A DNA stretch of 64,000 nt, taken from the NCBI GenBank assembly GCA_016125385.1, contig WGLV01000043.1:48050-112049 (forward strand), in the 5' to 3' direction. The first letter of the stretch is position 1. Every line of letters starts with the position of its first letter. Positions 18,510 to 25,955 of this stretch are shown here, piece after piece. The translations under genes and the position numbers were made by a program. The notes under the pieces are model-generated. The model worked only from the letters and a program-made list of their open reading frames with translations, made no database searches and was not told the origin of the DNA. The stretch is from a bacterium. GTDB taxonomy: Bacteria; Hinthialibacterota; Hinthialibacteria; Hinthialibacterales; Hinthialibacteraceae.

Positions 18510-19631
18510 TTAGAAGCTGTAGATGACTTCCAGGGAGATGGTGTCCTGGGTGTTATCCAGACCAGAATCATCCACGAAGATGTCCGAATCAGCGTCATCA
18601 TGACGATACTCGACGCGGGTGAGGAGGCCGTCGACCACTTCGTAACCGAGGGTCAGGGTGACTTCCCACAGTTCGACGTCGGTGTCAGGAGCGATCAGCG
18701 GAGCGCCAAGGCGAAGGTTATCTTCGTCATTCATCCACTCGCCGCGAACCGCCGCGTAGAATTTGTCGTTCACGTCATAGCGCAGGTAACCGGCGATACC
18801 CCACCAGTCGGCGTCGCCGCCGCCCACACCGTAATCCTCGGTCTGGCCCCAGTCAAAGTTGGCGCCAATGAGGAACTGTTCGGTCGCCTGATAGGTACCC
18901 ACCAAGTCATAAAGCAGGGTGTAGCTGCCGTTGTCGCCAGGCATTTCCGGACCATAAGCCAACGAGTTCTGAATGTAGATCTGCTCGGTCGGCATGGTGC
19001 GGATCATGATGTGATGGGTAAGGCTGTCGTTGTTGTCTTCGACGGTATCCCAACCCTGGGTCAGGCTGTAGCCGACTTCCCACATTTCGTTGATGGTGTA
19101 GGTGAAGCGGGCGCCCGTGTGGGTGAAGGGAATCGCATAGCCGAAGAGGAAGGAACGGCTGAACTGATCGTTGAGACCGCTTTCGATCACTTCATAGCCG
19201 TGCCAGGTGGCGAAACGGCCGAGGTCGATGGTCAGACCGTTGCCGATCGGGGCGATGTAGGAGATGTACGCCTGATAGATGTTCAGGTTGCCATCATCCA
19301 GCACGCCGGAACCGCCGCCGACGAGCGCGGCGTCTTCGCCGTACATCATGTCGACGCGGAAGCCGACTTCATCACAATCTTCCGGCAGTTTGTCGAAAGA
19401 GAACTGAAGGGCGTGGAAATCCACGAAGTCGCCATCGTCGGTGTCAAACACGCGATACGAATTCATGTCGGTAGCGGGGTCGTTCAGGTTGTAGGTGGAA
19501 CCAATGTCAATGTAGCCGCCAATTTCGATGCCCCACAGCATGTCTGACGTGGCGTCAGCCAGAGGACCGGCGGAAGCGGGAATCGCCAGGGCGCAGGCCA
19601 GGGCCGCAATCAGGAACAGTTTGCTTTTCAT
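18510..19631 (-). CDS. Outer-membrane beta-barrel porin (BBP2-like)
   Basis: A 373-residue protein with a Sec signal (about 1-21, ending PASA). The mature protein starts with an IGGYIDIGSTYN strand and alternates amphipathic strands to a C-terminal ISLEVIYSF, ending in Phe as outer-membrane barrels do for BAM recognition. Low Lys, high Asp and Gly content, and length fit the BBP2-type porins of Verrucomicrobia and Acidobacteria. Its own promoter, leader and strong terminator suggest high, monocistronic expression. The transported solute is unknown. Confidence 0.85.
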   Translation of the reverse strand: MKSKLFLIAALACALAIPASAGPLADATSDMLWGIEIGGYIDIGSTYNLNDPATDMNSYRVFDTDDGDFVDFHALQFSFDKLPEDCDEVGFRVDMMYGEDAALVGGGSGVLDDGNLNIYQAYISYIAPIGNGLTIDLGRFATWHGYEVIESGLNDQFSRSFLFGYAIPFTHTGARFTYTINEMWEVGYSLTQGWDTVEDNNDSLTHHIMIRTMPTEQIYIQNSLAYGPEMPGDNGSYTLLYDLVGTYQATEQFLIGANFDWGQTEDYGVGGGDADWWGIAGYLRYDVNDKFYAAVRGEWMNDEDNLRLGAPLIAPDTDVELWEVTLTLGYEVVDGLLTRVEYRHDDADSDIFVDDSGLDNTQDTISLEVIYSF

Positions 19632-19701
19632 AATCTTTTCGTCTCCTTAAATCTCTCAAAGCAGGTGTAATGGGTCCGAACGAATTCGGGAATCGGATAC
19701 A

Positions 19702-19729
19702 ATTCTATGGCGACGCAACAAAGTTTCAA
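19702..19729 (-). promoter_or_regulatory. Sigma70-like promoter of the porin gene
   Basis: On the minus strand: TTGAAA (19729-19724), a 16-bp spacer, TAGAAT (19707-19702). This gives a leader of about 65 bases before the ATG at 19631. Confidence 0.65.
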
Positions 19730-19765
19730 TCTTTTTCTCTGAATTTAACCACAAAGGTGTTACCA

Positions 19766-19795
19766 AAACACCACACATGGAATCCAAACACCACA
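19766..19795 (-). promoter_or_regulatory. Tandem direct repeat upstream of the porin promoter
   Basis: Two copies of AAACACCACA (TGTGGTGTTT on the minus strand) with starts 20 bp apart, that is two helical turns, 37-66 bp upstream of the -35 box. This is the layout of a tandem activator site; the binding protein is unknown. Confidence 0.4.
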
Positions 19796-20016
19796 TCAAA
19801 TCGCGTAACGCACAGCATATCATCAATAAAATCAATTTGTTAAATCACGTCTTTTTTATCGCTTCCCGGAAGCAGGGTTCAACAGAATTTTGCATTCCAC
19901 CTGACTGAAACCGTGAAATTCACGATTTCCTATCAATTTTTCCGGACCGAAACAGAAAAAAAGGGGTGATTTGAGAAGATTATTTATGAAAGGAGAGAGA
20001 TCGTCTTAAAAAGACG

Positions 20017-20045
20017 TTGAGAAGCATTCCGGGGCTGACTAGAAT
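20017..20045 (+). promoter_or_regulatory. Sigma70-like promoter of tRNA-Leu
   Basis: TTGAGA (20017-20022), a 17-bp spacer, TAGAAT (20040-20045), about 50 bases before the mature tRNA 5' end. Confidence 0.8.
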
Positions 20046-20095
20046 ATCCCGCCAGGCCGCGCGACATCGGTTCTAAATGTTATCCAGCCATATCC

Positions 20096-20177
20096 GCGAG
20101 GATGGCGGAACTGGTAGACGCGCTAGACTTAGGATCTAGTGGCTTACGCCGTGAGGGTTCGAGTCCCTCTCCTCGCA
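20096..20177 (+). tRNA. tRNA-Leu (anticodon UAG)
   Basis: The 7-bp acceptor stem GCGAGGA/TCCTCGC is perfect, followed by discriminator A at 20177. The anticodon arm is CTAGA-CTTAGGA-TCTAG, giving anticodon TAG at 20130-20132, which reads CUA and other CUN leucine codons. A class II variable arm (GGCTTACGCC) and the T-loop GTTCGAGTC are present. CCA is not encoded. It has its own strong promoter. Confidence 0.95.
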
Positions 20178-20183
20178 TTTCCC

Positions 20184-20212
20184 GCCGGACGCATCCATGA
20201 TGCGGCGTTTTT
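20184..20212 (+). terminator. Terminator after tRNA-Leu
   Basis: CGCATC-CAT-GATGCG stem extended by GCCG/GGCG-type flanking pairs with mismatches, followed by GTTTTTC. It ends the tRNA transcript before the convergent trpG. Confidence 0.6.
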
Positions 20213-20218
20213 CAATCC

Positions 20219-20788
20219 TCAAGACAGGCTTTCCAGAAAATTGCCCAGCAGGCGCTTGCCCTCGACGGTGAGAATCGATTCGGGGTGAAACTGAACGCCG
20301 TATACCGGCAGTTCTTTATGTTGCAGGCCCATGATCTCGCCCTGATCGGTCTCAGCAATCACCTCCAGACATTCGGGGAAGGTATCGCGCTCAACCAGCA
20401 GCGAATGGTATCGGGTGGCGGCGAACGGGTTATCGAGCCCGGCGAAAACGCTTTTGCGCGTATGATAGATCAGCGAAGTTTTGCCATGCATAATGCGGCC
20501 CGCGCGATTCACCACGCCGCCGAAGTATTGCCCGATCGCCTGATGCCCCAGGCAGACGCCGAGGATGGGCGTCGACTGATGAAAGCGGCCGATGGTTTCG
20601 AGTGAAACGCCGGCGTCGTCGGGCGTACCCGGCCCGGGAGAGATTATGATGCCGGCGGGGCGTTTGGCGGCGATTTCGTCCACGGTGATTTCATCGTTGC
20701 GATGAACTTCCATTTCGGCGCCGAGTTCGCCCAGATACTGAACGAGGTTGTAGGTAAACGAGTCGTAATTATCGATGACCAGCAGCAT
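20219..20788 (-). CDS. trpG: Anthranilate synthase glutamine amidotransferase subunit (TrpG/PabA)
   Basis: A 189-residue class I glutamine amidotransferase that supplies ammonia to TrpE for anthranilate. It begins [20 protein letters not shown], with the oxyanion loop SPGPGTP (50-56), nucleophile GVCLGHQ (Cys79) and the His-Glu pair in FHPES. The ATG at 20788 has AAGGAG five bases upstream; the in-frame ATG at 20806 overlaps trpE and is unlikely. It starts two bases after the trpE stop, so the two are coupled. PabA and TrpG share this sequence and one protein may serve both pathways. Confidence 0.94.
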   Translation of the reverse strand: MLLVIDNYDSFTYNLVQYLGELGAEMEVHRNDEITVDEIAAKRPAGIIISPGPGTPDDAGVSLETIGRFHQSTPILGVCLGHQAIGQYFGGVVNRAGRIMHGKTSLIYHTRKSVFAGLDNPFAATRYHSLLVERDTFPECLEVIAETDQGEIMGLQHKELPVYGVQFHPESILTVEGKRLLGNFLESLS

Positions 20789-20790
20789 GG

Positions 20791-22275
20791 CTACTCCTTC
20801 GAGCATTCCGCCAATTCGATGGCTCTCAGCATGGCTCGGCTCTTGTTCATGACCTCTTTGTATTCGAGATCGCGATCCGAATCGGCGACGATTCCGGCGC
20901 CGGCCTGCACGTAGGCTTTTCCGCCGGTCACCACGATGGTGCGCAGAGTGATACAGAAATCCATGTCGCCGGAGAGACCGATGTACCCCAGCGCGCCGGA
21001 ATACGGGCCGCGTTTGGTGGTTTCGAGTTCTTCAATAATCTGCATGGCGCGAATCTTGGGGGCGCCAGTGACGGTCCCCGCCGGGAACACCGCGCGCATC
21101 AGGTCGAAGCCGTCCCTGTCAGGCAGCAGATCGCCTTCAACGTTCGAGACCAGGTGCATGACGTGCGAATAGCGCTCGACGTACATCAGGTCGGTGACCT
21201 CGACGCTGTGAAAGCGGCAGACGCGGCCGATGTCGTTGCGCCCGAGGTCGACCAGCATGATATGCTCGGCCTGCTCCTTGGGATCGTTGATCAGTTCTTT
21301 TTCAAAAAAGAGGTCTTCTTCGGTGGTTTTACCGCGGCGGCGCGTTCCCGCGATGGGACGATAGGTAACTCGGTCTTCGGTGAGTTTGACAAGAATTTCC
21401 GGCGAGCCGCCCACCAGACAGAAGTCGTCGCAGCGGAAAAAAAACGTATACGGCGACGGGTTCACGCGCCGCAACGCGCGATACAGATCGAGCGGGGTCG
21501 ACTGGACTTCCACCTCGCTGCGCATCCCCACCACCACCTGGCAGATGTCGCCCGCGCGGATGTATTCCTTGGAGCGGTCGACCGACTGCTTGAATGTTTC
21601 CGGTTCGACGTTGGTTTTCACTTCGGGCGGGGTTTCGCGCCCCGCGCCGAACGAAACCGGCGGCAGCGGCTCGCGCAGGCGTTCGACGATTTCATCGATT
21701 TTTTTCACCGCCGCGTCATAAGCCGCGCGCGGGTCTCCATCGATGAACGCGTTGTGAATCACGCGGATGGTGCGGTCGAAATGATCGAACGCGACCACCG
21801 TATCGGCGTAAAAGAACGCCGCGTCGGGGATATCGTAATCATCGCGGTTTTGCAGATTGAATTTTTCGAAATACTGAATCATCTCGTAGCCGAGAAAGCC
21901 CACCAGACCGCCGTAAAACGGCGGCAGGCCCTCGACCGGCGCGGGTTCGAAGCGCTTGATGAACTGTTCGAGATGGGTCAGCGGATCGTTGCCGCGCGCG
22001 ACCTCAAAGGTCTCGCTCGACTCGCCGTCGGTGACGGTCAATTGGTTATTTTTGCAATAGAACCGCCGCGAGGGCCGGCAACCGAGAAACGAGAAACGGC
22101 CAAGACGCTCGCCATTCTCCACGCTCTCCAGCAGAAAGGCGTGGGGATCGTCGCGGGTCAGTTTCATAAAGGCCGTCACCGGCGTTTCGAGGTCGGCCAT
22201 GATGACGCGGCTGACCGGCACGGAATTGCCCTTGTTGGCGAGTTCGAGAAAGGCGTCGTAGGATGGTTGGTGCAT
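20791..22275 (-). CDS. trpE: Anthranilate synthase component I
   Basis: A 494-residue chorismate-utilising enzyme that makes anthranilate from chorismate and ammonia, the first step of tryptophan synthesis. The tryptophan-feedback LLES motif is present (about 48-51), and the catalytic C-terminal half has [31 protein letters not shown] and RAM-type blocks. Feedback inhibition by tryptophan is therefore expected. A promoter lies at 22308-22335. No leader peptide rich in Trp codons is visible in the short leader. The remaining trp genes are elsewhere. Confidence 0.96.
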   Translation of the reverse strand: MHQPSYDAFLELANKGNSVPVSRVIMADLETPVTAFMKLTRDDPHAFLLESVENGERLGRFSFLGCRPSRRFYCKNNQLTVTDGESSETFEVARGNDPLTHLEQFIKRFEPAPVEGLPPFYGGLVGFLGYEMIQYFEKFNLQNRDDYDIPDAAFFYADTVVAFDHFDRTIRVIHNAFIDGDPRAAYDAAVKKIDEIVERLREPLPPVSFGAGRETPPEVKTNVEPETFKQSVDRSKEYIRAGDICQVVVGMRSEVEVQSTPLDLYRALRRVNPSPYTFFFRCDDFCLVGGSPEILVKLTEDRVTYRPIAGTRRRGKTTEEDLFFEKELINDPKEQAEHIMLVDLGRNDIGRVCRFHSVEVTDLMYVERYSHVMHLVSNVEGDLLPDRDGFDLMRAVFPAGTVTGAPKIRAMQIIEELETTKRGPYSGALGYIGLSGDMDFCITLRTIVVTGGKAYVQAGAGIVADSDRDLEYKEVMNKSRAMLRAIELAECSKE

Positions 22276-22307
22276 GATAGCCGCCTGCGAATGGTCTGAG
22301 TTTCAAC

Positions 22308-22335
22308 ATTCTAGCCACCGCACGCGTAAAACCAA
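22308..22335 (-). promoter_or_regulatory. Sigma70-like promoter of trpE-trpG
   Basis: On the minus strand: TTGGTT (22335-22330), a 16-bp spacer, TAGAAT (22313-22308). The start site would be about 25-30 bases before the trpE ATG, leaving no room for an attenuator. Confidence 0.65.
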
Positions 22336-22348
22336 GCCGCCGTTCGGC

Positions 22349-23518
22349 TTACTCCTCCGCCCCGCTTTGGGCGGTGTTTTTATGCACCAGGGCCTCCGAC
22401 TCATCGGAGAGGATGCAAAGTGACCGAACCCAGCCTGAGGAAAACGGGAATTCACTTAACTTTTTCGTCTCGCGATCGAAGATCAATAATTCTCCGGGCG
22501 CTTCTATCATCCCCTGCCCTCCCTTATGATTGGTTCCAATTAAAACGAATCTCTTATTCCGGCTCAGCAAAAGTTCAAGCGGCCCCCCGAAACGATCAAG
22601 CGGATATTCTACCTTGTCTACATGCCGAGTCGACTTGGACCGATAGTCGTATTCCCTGAAAACCAGCGTGACGATTTTTTGCTTAAAATAATATTCCACA
22701 TTAAAAAACATCAGCGTATCGGGATCAACAAACCCGACAAAAAAACCCGTGGTGTCGTCCGTCGCCAAGTCGCCCACAATTGGACTTCGTTTCTCTTTTG
22801 AAAATATTTCTATCCGCGAACTTTTCTGAAATGCCCCATAATAAATTCCAAAAACCGAATCAATCTCGAAATATTCTTGGATAGAGGAAACCTGATTTGA
22901 CACTTCATAAGCATTGCTACCCGGATACGGCCCTTCAAAATAAGCGAGAATATCGTCAGGATGATTAACAAATTCCAACGCAGTCCCGCTGGCGCATAGA
23001 ATACGGCCGTCGGATAAAAAGCGCATGGACGGAGTCAATTTCATCGCCATGTCCGTCTGGCGATATCGGATGCGGGGTAGATTCAAATCAACTTCAAAAT
23101 CATTTTTCACGTCATAATCGGTCAGGTATATTTTCCCACGCGATGAATCAACGTCTTTTACATACAAAGATCCAAAATGAGTCGCGGAACGTATAAAATC
23201 CATCGCTTTCAGCGAAAATTGGTGAATCGAGCTCTGATACAAGTCGCCAGTCAACCCATCACTCTCTAATCCAACAAAATACAAATCAGATCGATATTCA
23301 AATACTTTCATCGAGAACACGAGATCGTCTGGGCAATCATGTTGAAAAAGGAGTTTTTGACGCCCTACATCGATCAGTCCTATTTCGCAGCGATGCGAGG
23401 CTTCTGTGTCTTTACCAGCGAACACGGCGACGACGTCGGCGCAGACGTATGGAGCGAATAACCCCACCATGTAAGCAAAGGCGATCGAAATTTGTGAAAA
23501 GCGCCGATAACAAAACAT
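22349..23518 (-). CDS. Exported protein of unknown function, possibly a beta-propeller
   Basis: A 389-residue protein with a Sec signal (about 1-27, ending YVCA). The mature part is a series of beta strands with recurring hydrophobic-strand, Asp-turn units such as GLIDVGRQKLLFQHD, GELLIFDRETKKLSEF and GKIYLTDYD, suggesting a propeller, but I cannot name a family. The ATG at 23518 has GGAGG five bases upstream; the ATG at 23530 overlaps that site. Base composition is clearly AT-richer than most of the window, which suggests recent acquisition. It follows the small membrane protein gene by 37 bases on the same strand. Confidence 0.7.
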   Translation of the reverse strand: MFCYRRFSQISIAFAYMVGLFAPYVCADVVAVFAGKDTEASHRCEIGLIDVGRQKLLFQHDCPDDLVFSMKVFEYRSDLYFVGLESDGLTGDLYQSSIHQFSLKAMDFIRSATHFGSLYVKDVDSSRGKIYLTDYDVKNDFEVDLNLPRIRYRQTDMAMKLTPSMRFLSDGRILCASGTALEFVNHPDDILAYFEGPYPGSNAYEVSNQVSSIQEYFEIDSVFGIYYGAFQKSSRIEIFSKEKRSPIVGDLATDDTTGFFVGFVDPDTLMFFNVEYYFKQKIVTLVFREYDYRSKSTRHVDKVEYPLDRFGGPLELLLSRNKRFVLIGTNHKGGQGMIEAPGELLIFDRETKKLSEFPFSSGWVRSLCILSDESEALVHKNTAQSGAEE

Positions 23519-23555
23519 TCTTGCCTCCATGAACGCGGCGGATTTTCTAATGCCG

Positions 23556-23915
23556 TCATCCTTCCAGAATCGGCAAGCCTTTGAAGACGAACGAAGTCGC
23601 GAAAAACAGCACGGCGTTAACCATCACGTGGATGAAATAAAAAGAGACCGCGTCCATGAATCCATCCAGTTGAAAGGCGTAATAGATCAGAACGAAATAG
23701 ACCAGAAAGACCAGCGGGCGAGGAACGATGGGCACGAAGAGAGAAAATACGAATAGCGCGTTCACAATGATGACGATCATCAGCGAGGCGAGAGCGTCGT
23801 CACGCCAACTGGACTCCACATCGCTCGACAGCCGGTCGAAGATGCGGCCTGAAAAAACCAGGCTGACCCAGTTAAAACAGAACTGAACAAAGATACCAAC
23901 CGCCATCTCCATCAT
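23556..23915 (-). CDS. Small membrane protein of unknown function
   Basis: A 119-residue protein with four hydrophobic segments (about 5-25, 44-61, 65-80 and 88-112) and almost no soluble parts. GGAGGAGG lies six bases before the ATG at 23915, which decides the start over the in-frame ATG at 23963. It probably forms an operon with the downstream exported protein (gap 37 bases). The family is not recognised. Confidence 0.65.
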   Translation of the reverse strand: MMEMAVGIFVQFCFNWVSLVFSGRIFDRLSSDVESSWRDDALASLMIVIIVNALFVFSLFVPIVPRPLVFLVYFVLIYYAFQLDGFMDAVSFYFIHVMVNAVLFFATSFVFKGLPILEG

Positions 23916-24058
23916 GAAAAGCCTCCTCCATCCACATTGAGTCTGCTTGTATTCACTCCCCACAGAGCACTTTATTCTACAAGACCCGATATAACAACAG
24001 GACTTTCCGGCGCTGAGGCGCGGCTAACATTTCTCCCCTCATCGCCTCTCTTTCCACT

Positions 24059-24087
24059 TTGGATTATTCTCATACATGGAGTACAAT
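24059..24087 (+). promoter_or_regulatory. Promoter of the Phd/RelE module
   Basis: TTGGAT (24059-24064), a 17-bp spacer, TACAAT (24082-24087). The predicted start site falls at the edge of the palindrome 24093-24108. Confidence 0.65.
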
Positions 24088-24092
24088 CAAGC

Positions 24093-24108
24093 GTACATAA
24101 TAATGTAC
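24093..24108 (+). promoter_or_regulatory. Probable operator of the toxin-antitoxin operon
   Basis: GTACAT-AATA-ATGTAC, a perfect 6-bp-arm palindrome over the expected transcription start. Phd/YefM antitoxins autorepress through such sites. Confidence 0.6.
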
Positions 24109-24120
24109 AGAGAGGTTATC

Positions 24121-24402
24121 ATGAATAACGTGAAAGTCGATGAAGATATTCGACCGCTGTCGGAGTTTCGAGCGGGAGTCGCGTCATTTGTTAAACAGGT
24201 CAACGAAACTCGCCGCCCCATGGTGTTGACTCAACACGGGCGCGGGGTCGCCGTGCTGATGGACGTACGCGAATACGCGAAGATGCAGGAGCGTCTGGAA
24301 CTGCTCGAAGACGTCCATCGCGCCGAAGAACAACTTGCTGCTGGCGAAGGCATACCGCACAAAGCAGCAAAAGCGCGGGCGCTGAAAGGCCTCAAGCGGT
24401 GA
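24121..24402 (+). CDS. Antitoxin, Phd/YefM family
   Basis: A 93-residue antitoxin. The Phd/YefM DNA-binding fold is shown by IRPLSEFRAGVASFVKQV, RRPMVLTQHGRGVAVLMDVREY, the standard strand-turn-strand of the family. The C-terminal helix (RLELLEDVHRAEEQLAAGEG) is the toxin-binding region. It binds its own promoter with the toxin; a matching palindrome overlaps the start site. The start at 24121 is chosen because the protein then begins at the family's normal N-terminus. The stop overlaps the toxin's GTG start. Confidence 0.92.
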   Translation: MNNVKVDEDIRPLSEFRAGVASFVKQVNETRRPMVLTQHGRGVAVLMDVREYAKMQERLELLEDVHRAEEQLAAGEGIPHKAAKARALKGLKR

Positions 24403-24689
24403 AAGTGGAATGGTCTCCCCTCGCTCTGGAACGAGTTGATGAGATCGCGGAATACATCGCACGCGATCACTCAAGCGCCGCTGCTCGCTGGATCAATGAC
24501 TTGTTTGACGCCGTATTGCGTCTAGAGGATTACCCTGAGAGTGGGCGAATCGTCCCTGAGATCGGTAAACATCGGATTCGCGAATTGCTCTTTGGAGACT
24601 ACCGCGTGATTTATCGCGTTCAGAAAAAAGTCGAAGTTCTCACCGTCCGCCGCGTCAGTCAGTTGTTACGACCAGAGGAAATCGAATAG
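24399..24689 (+). CDS. Toxin, RelE/ParE family
   Basis: A 96-residue toxin starting with GTG inside the antitoxin stop codon. VEWSPLALERVDEIAEYIARD, then RWINDLF, GRIVPE and YRVIYRV are the ordered blocks of the RelE/ParE fold. RelE members cleave mRNA on the ribosome and ParE members poison gyrase; the sequence does not decide which. The overlap with the Phd-type antitoxin gives tight coupling. The gene appears intact. Confidence 0.92.
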   Translation: MKVEWSPLALERVDEIAEYIARDHSSAAARWINDLFDAVLRLEDYPESGRIVPEIGKHRIRELLFGDYRVIYRVQKKVEVLTVRRVSQLLRPEEIE

Positions 24690-24691
24690 AG

Positions 24692-24826
24692 GGCGTCGTG
24701 CCTGAATACGACGCCAACGGCCATCTGGTTGGAATCGACATCGATAACGCGGGAAACAAAGTAGAACTTCAAAAACTGATTGTGAACCATTTGCCCGGCA
24801 CGATCGAAACGAGCATTGCGTCCTGA
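24692..24826 (+). pseudogene. Truncated DUF2283 gene remnant
   Basis: In the frame open through 24692-24826, the peptide reads EYDANGHLVGIDIDNA near its start and ends ETSIAS before a TGA at 24824. That matches the C-terminal half of DUF2283 proteins (YD..G.LVGI.I..AS), small proteins often found beside toxin-antitoxin genes. The N-terminal half (the Y.P.AD.LYI block) is absent: upstream in this frame is the toxin gene's 3' end. A GTG at 24698 could start a 42-residue product, but it would lack half the domain. Truncation by rearrangement next to the RelE gene is the simplest reading. Confidence 0.6.
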
Positions 24827-24866
24827 GCGGCGGTCCATTTTTTTCGTCTCGCTGAGTCGTTCCCAT

Positions 24867-25955
24867 TCAAAAGCGGTTTTTGAGGCTGGTCGCGTAGCCG
24901 GTCAGTTCCATGTAGCCGCTTCCGGTGATGGAACCTTCCACCTTCACCGGGCCTTCCCAATACACCACCCCCATTGAGCGCCTCGCGTCGAGTTCGGCGT
25001 CGTCCACCAGCGACGATACGGTCAGGTTCAATCCACACGAGGGGATCTCCACGCGCCAGGCGGCGGGATACTCCGCGCCGGTCGCAGGGCTGGTCCAGGT
25101 CCGTAGCGGCGTCAGGATAAAGTCGCTCTCCGCGATACGGCGCGTTGAGCCATCCGCCTCAATCAGCGTCCCGCCCGATTGCGGCGCAAGCGATCCACCC
25201 GCGCCGCGCAAACCGTACAGCATCAGGTCGCGTCCGTCGTCGAGATGCAGGCCGAACCAGTCCCACCCCGAGACCCCTTCGCCCAGCTGGCTGCTTCCGT
25301 ATTCATGATCGAACCATGACAGACCGGAGACCTCGAAGGTTTCGCCTTTCCACGTCAGGCGTCCGCTGGTTTCAAGGCGCGTCCAACTGACGTAGGCGGA
25401 GGCGTTGCCGGGTTCCTCTCCCTTTTGCGAATAACCGTTTTCACCCTGATAGACCAGCGGTTTGGTTGGGTGCAATTCAATCGAAACGCCCATGTCATGC
25501 TCGCGGTCGTACGCGTCGAGCGTGATAAAATCGTCCGGCGCGCGGGCGAGACTCCAGTCGCCGATCCAGGCGCGCATGTCGTCCGTGGCGGCGCTCGCGA
25601 AGCCCGCGGCGGCGCGGCGAACGCGATCGGCGCTCTCGTAGCGGTTGTTCCGAATATCCGCGACGGCCAGATGGCCGATCAGAATCTGCCGCGCGCGCAT
25701 CGCCGATTCGTCAGGCGTCACGGGGCGGTCGTCCAGCCCGACGCGAAAGATAGTGAACTGATAGCCAAACCGGCGTCCGCTGGAATCGGCGGCCTGGCCG
25801 GTAAAATACCACCACTCGGCGCGCGTATCGGGATGGGCGCCATGATCGCGAGGGTATTCCAGCTCGACGCCGGGCATAACCTGTTTCCACCCGGTCTGGG
25901 CGTAGACAGGCGCGAGCGCCATCAGAAACAAAAGAAGAATCAATCGTCTATTCAT
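24867..25955 (-). CDS. attH: AttH-like secreted lipocalin-fold protein (CrtC N-terminal lipocalin type)
   Basis: A 362-residue protein with a Sec signal (about 1-19, ending VYA). YPRDHGAHPDTRAEWWYFTG is the hallmark of AttH/CrtC-lipocalin proteins, followed by FGYQFTIFR, SWFDHEYGSSQL and WDWFGLHLDDGRDLMLYGLR, all characteristic. The family is a tandem lipocalin that may bind or modify a lipid or pigment; CrtC itself hydrates carotenoids, but no carotenoid genes are nearby. Its start overlaps the permease stop by eight bases, making it the last gene of an Att operon, so its function is tied to that transporter. Confidence 0.9.
   Translation of the reverse strand: MNRRLILLLFLMALAPVYAQTGWKQVMPGVELEYPRDHGAHPDTRAEWWYFTGQAADSSGRRFGYQFTIFRVGLDDRPVTPDESAMRARQILIGHLAVADIRNNRYESADRVRRAAAGFASAATDDMRAWIGDWSLARAPDDFITLDAYDREHDMGVSIELHPTKPLVYQGENGYSQKGEEPGNASAYVSWTRLETSGRLTWKGETFEVSGLSWFDHEYGSSQLGEGVSGWDWFGLHLDDGRDLMLYGLRGAGGSLAPQSGGTLIEADGSTRRIAESDFILTPLRTWTSPATGAEYPAAWRVEIPSCGLNLTVSSLVDDAELDARRSMGVVYWEGPVKVEGSITGSGYMELTGYATSLKNRF

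Larger units (their letters stand above)
19632..20095. other. Long AT-rich leader/promoter region between porin and tRNA-Leu
   Basis: 464 bases without genes. It contains the porin promoter (19702-19729), two AAACACCACA direct repeats (19766-19775 and 19786-19795) upstream of it, and the tRNA promoter (20017-20045). Confidence 0.7.

Noticed and set aside
20096..20177. tRNA-Leu as an integration site for a genomic island
   Set aside because: No integrase and no duplicated tRNA 3' end are visible on either side; flanking genes are housekeeping.
22276..22348. Trp attenuator or leader peptide before trpE
   Set aside because: The leader after the predicted start site is about 25-30 bases, with no short frame rich in Trp codons and no hairpin series.
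24698..24826. A functional 42-residue DUF2283 gene starting at GTG
   Set aside because: The domain's N-terminal half is missing and no ribosome binding site is clear, so a remnant is preferred.
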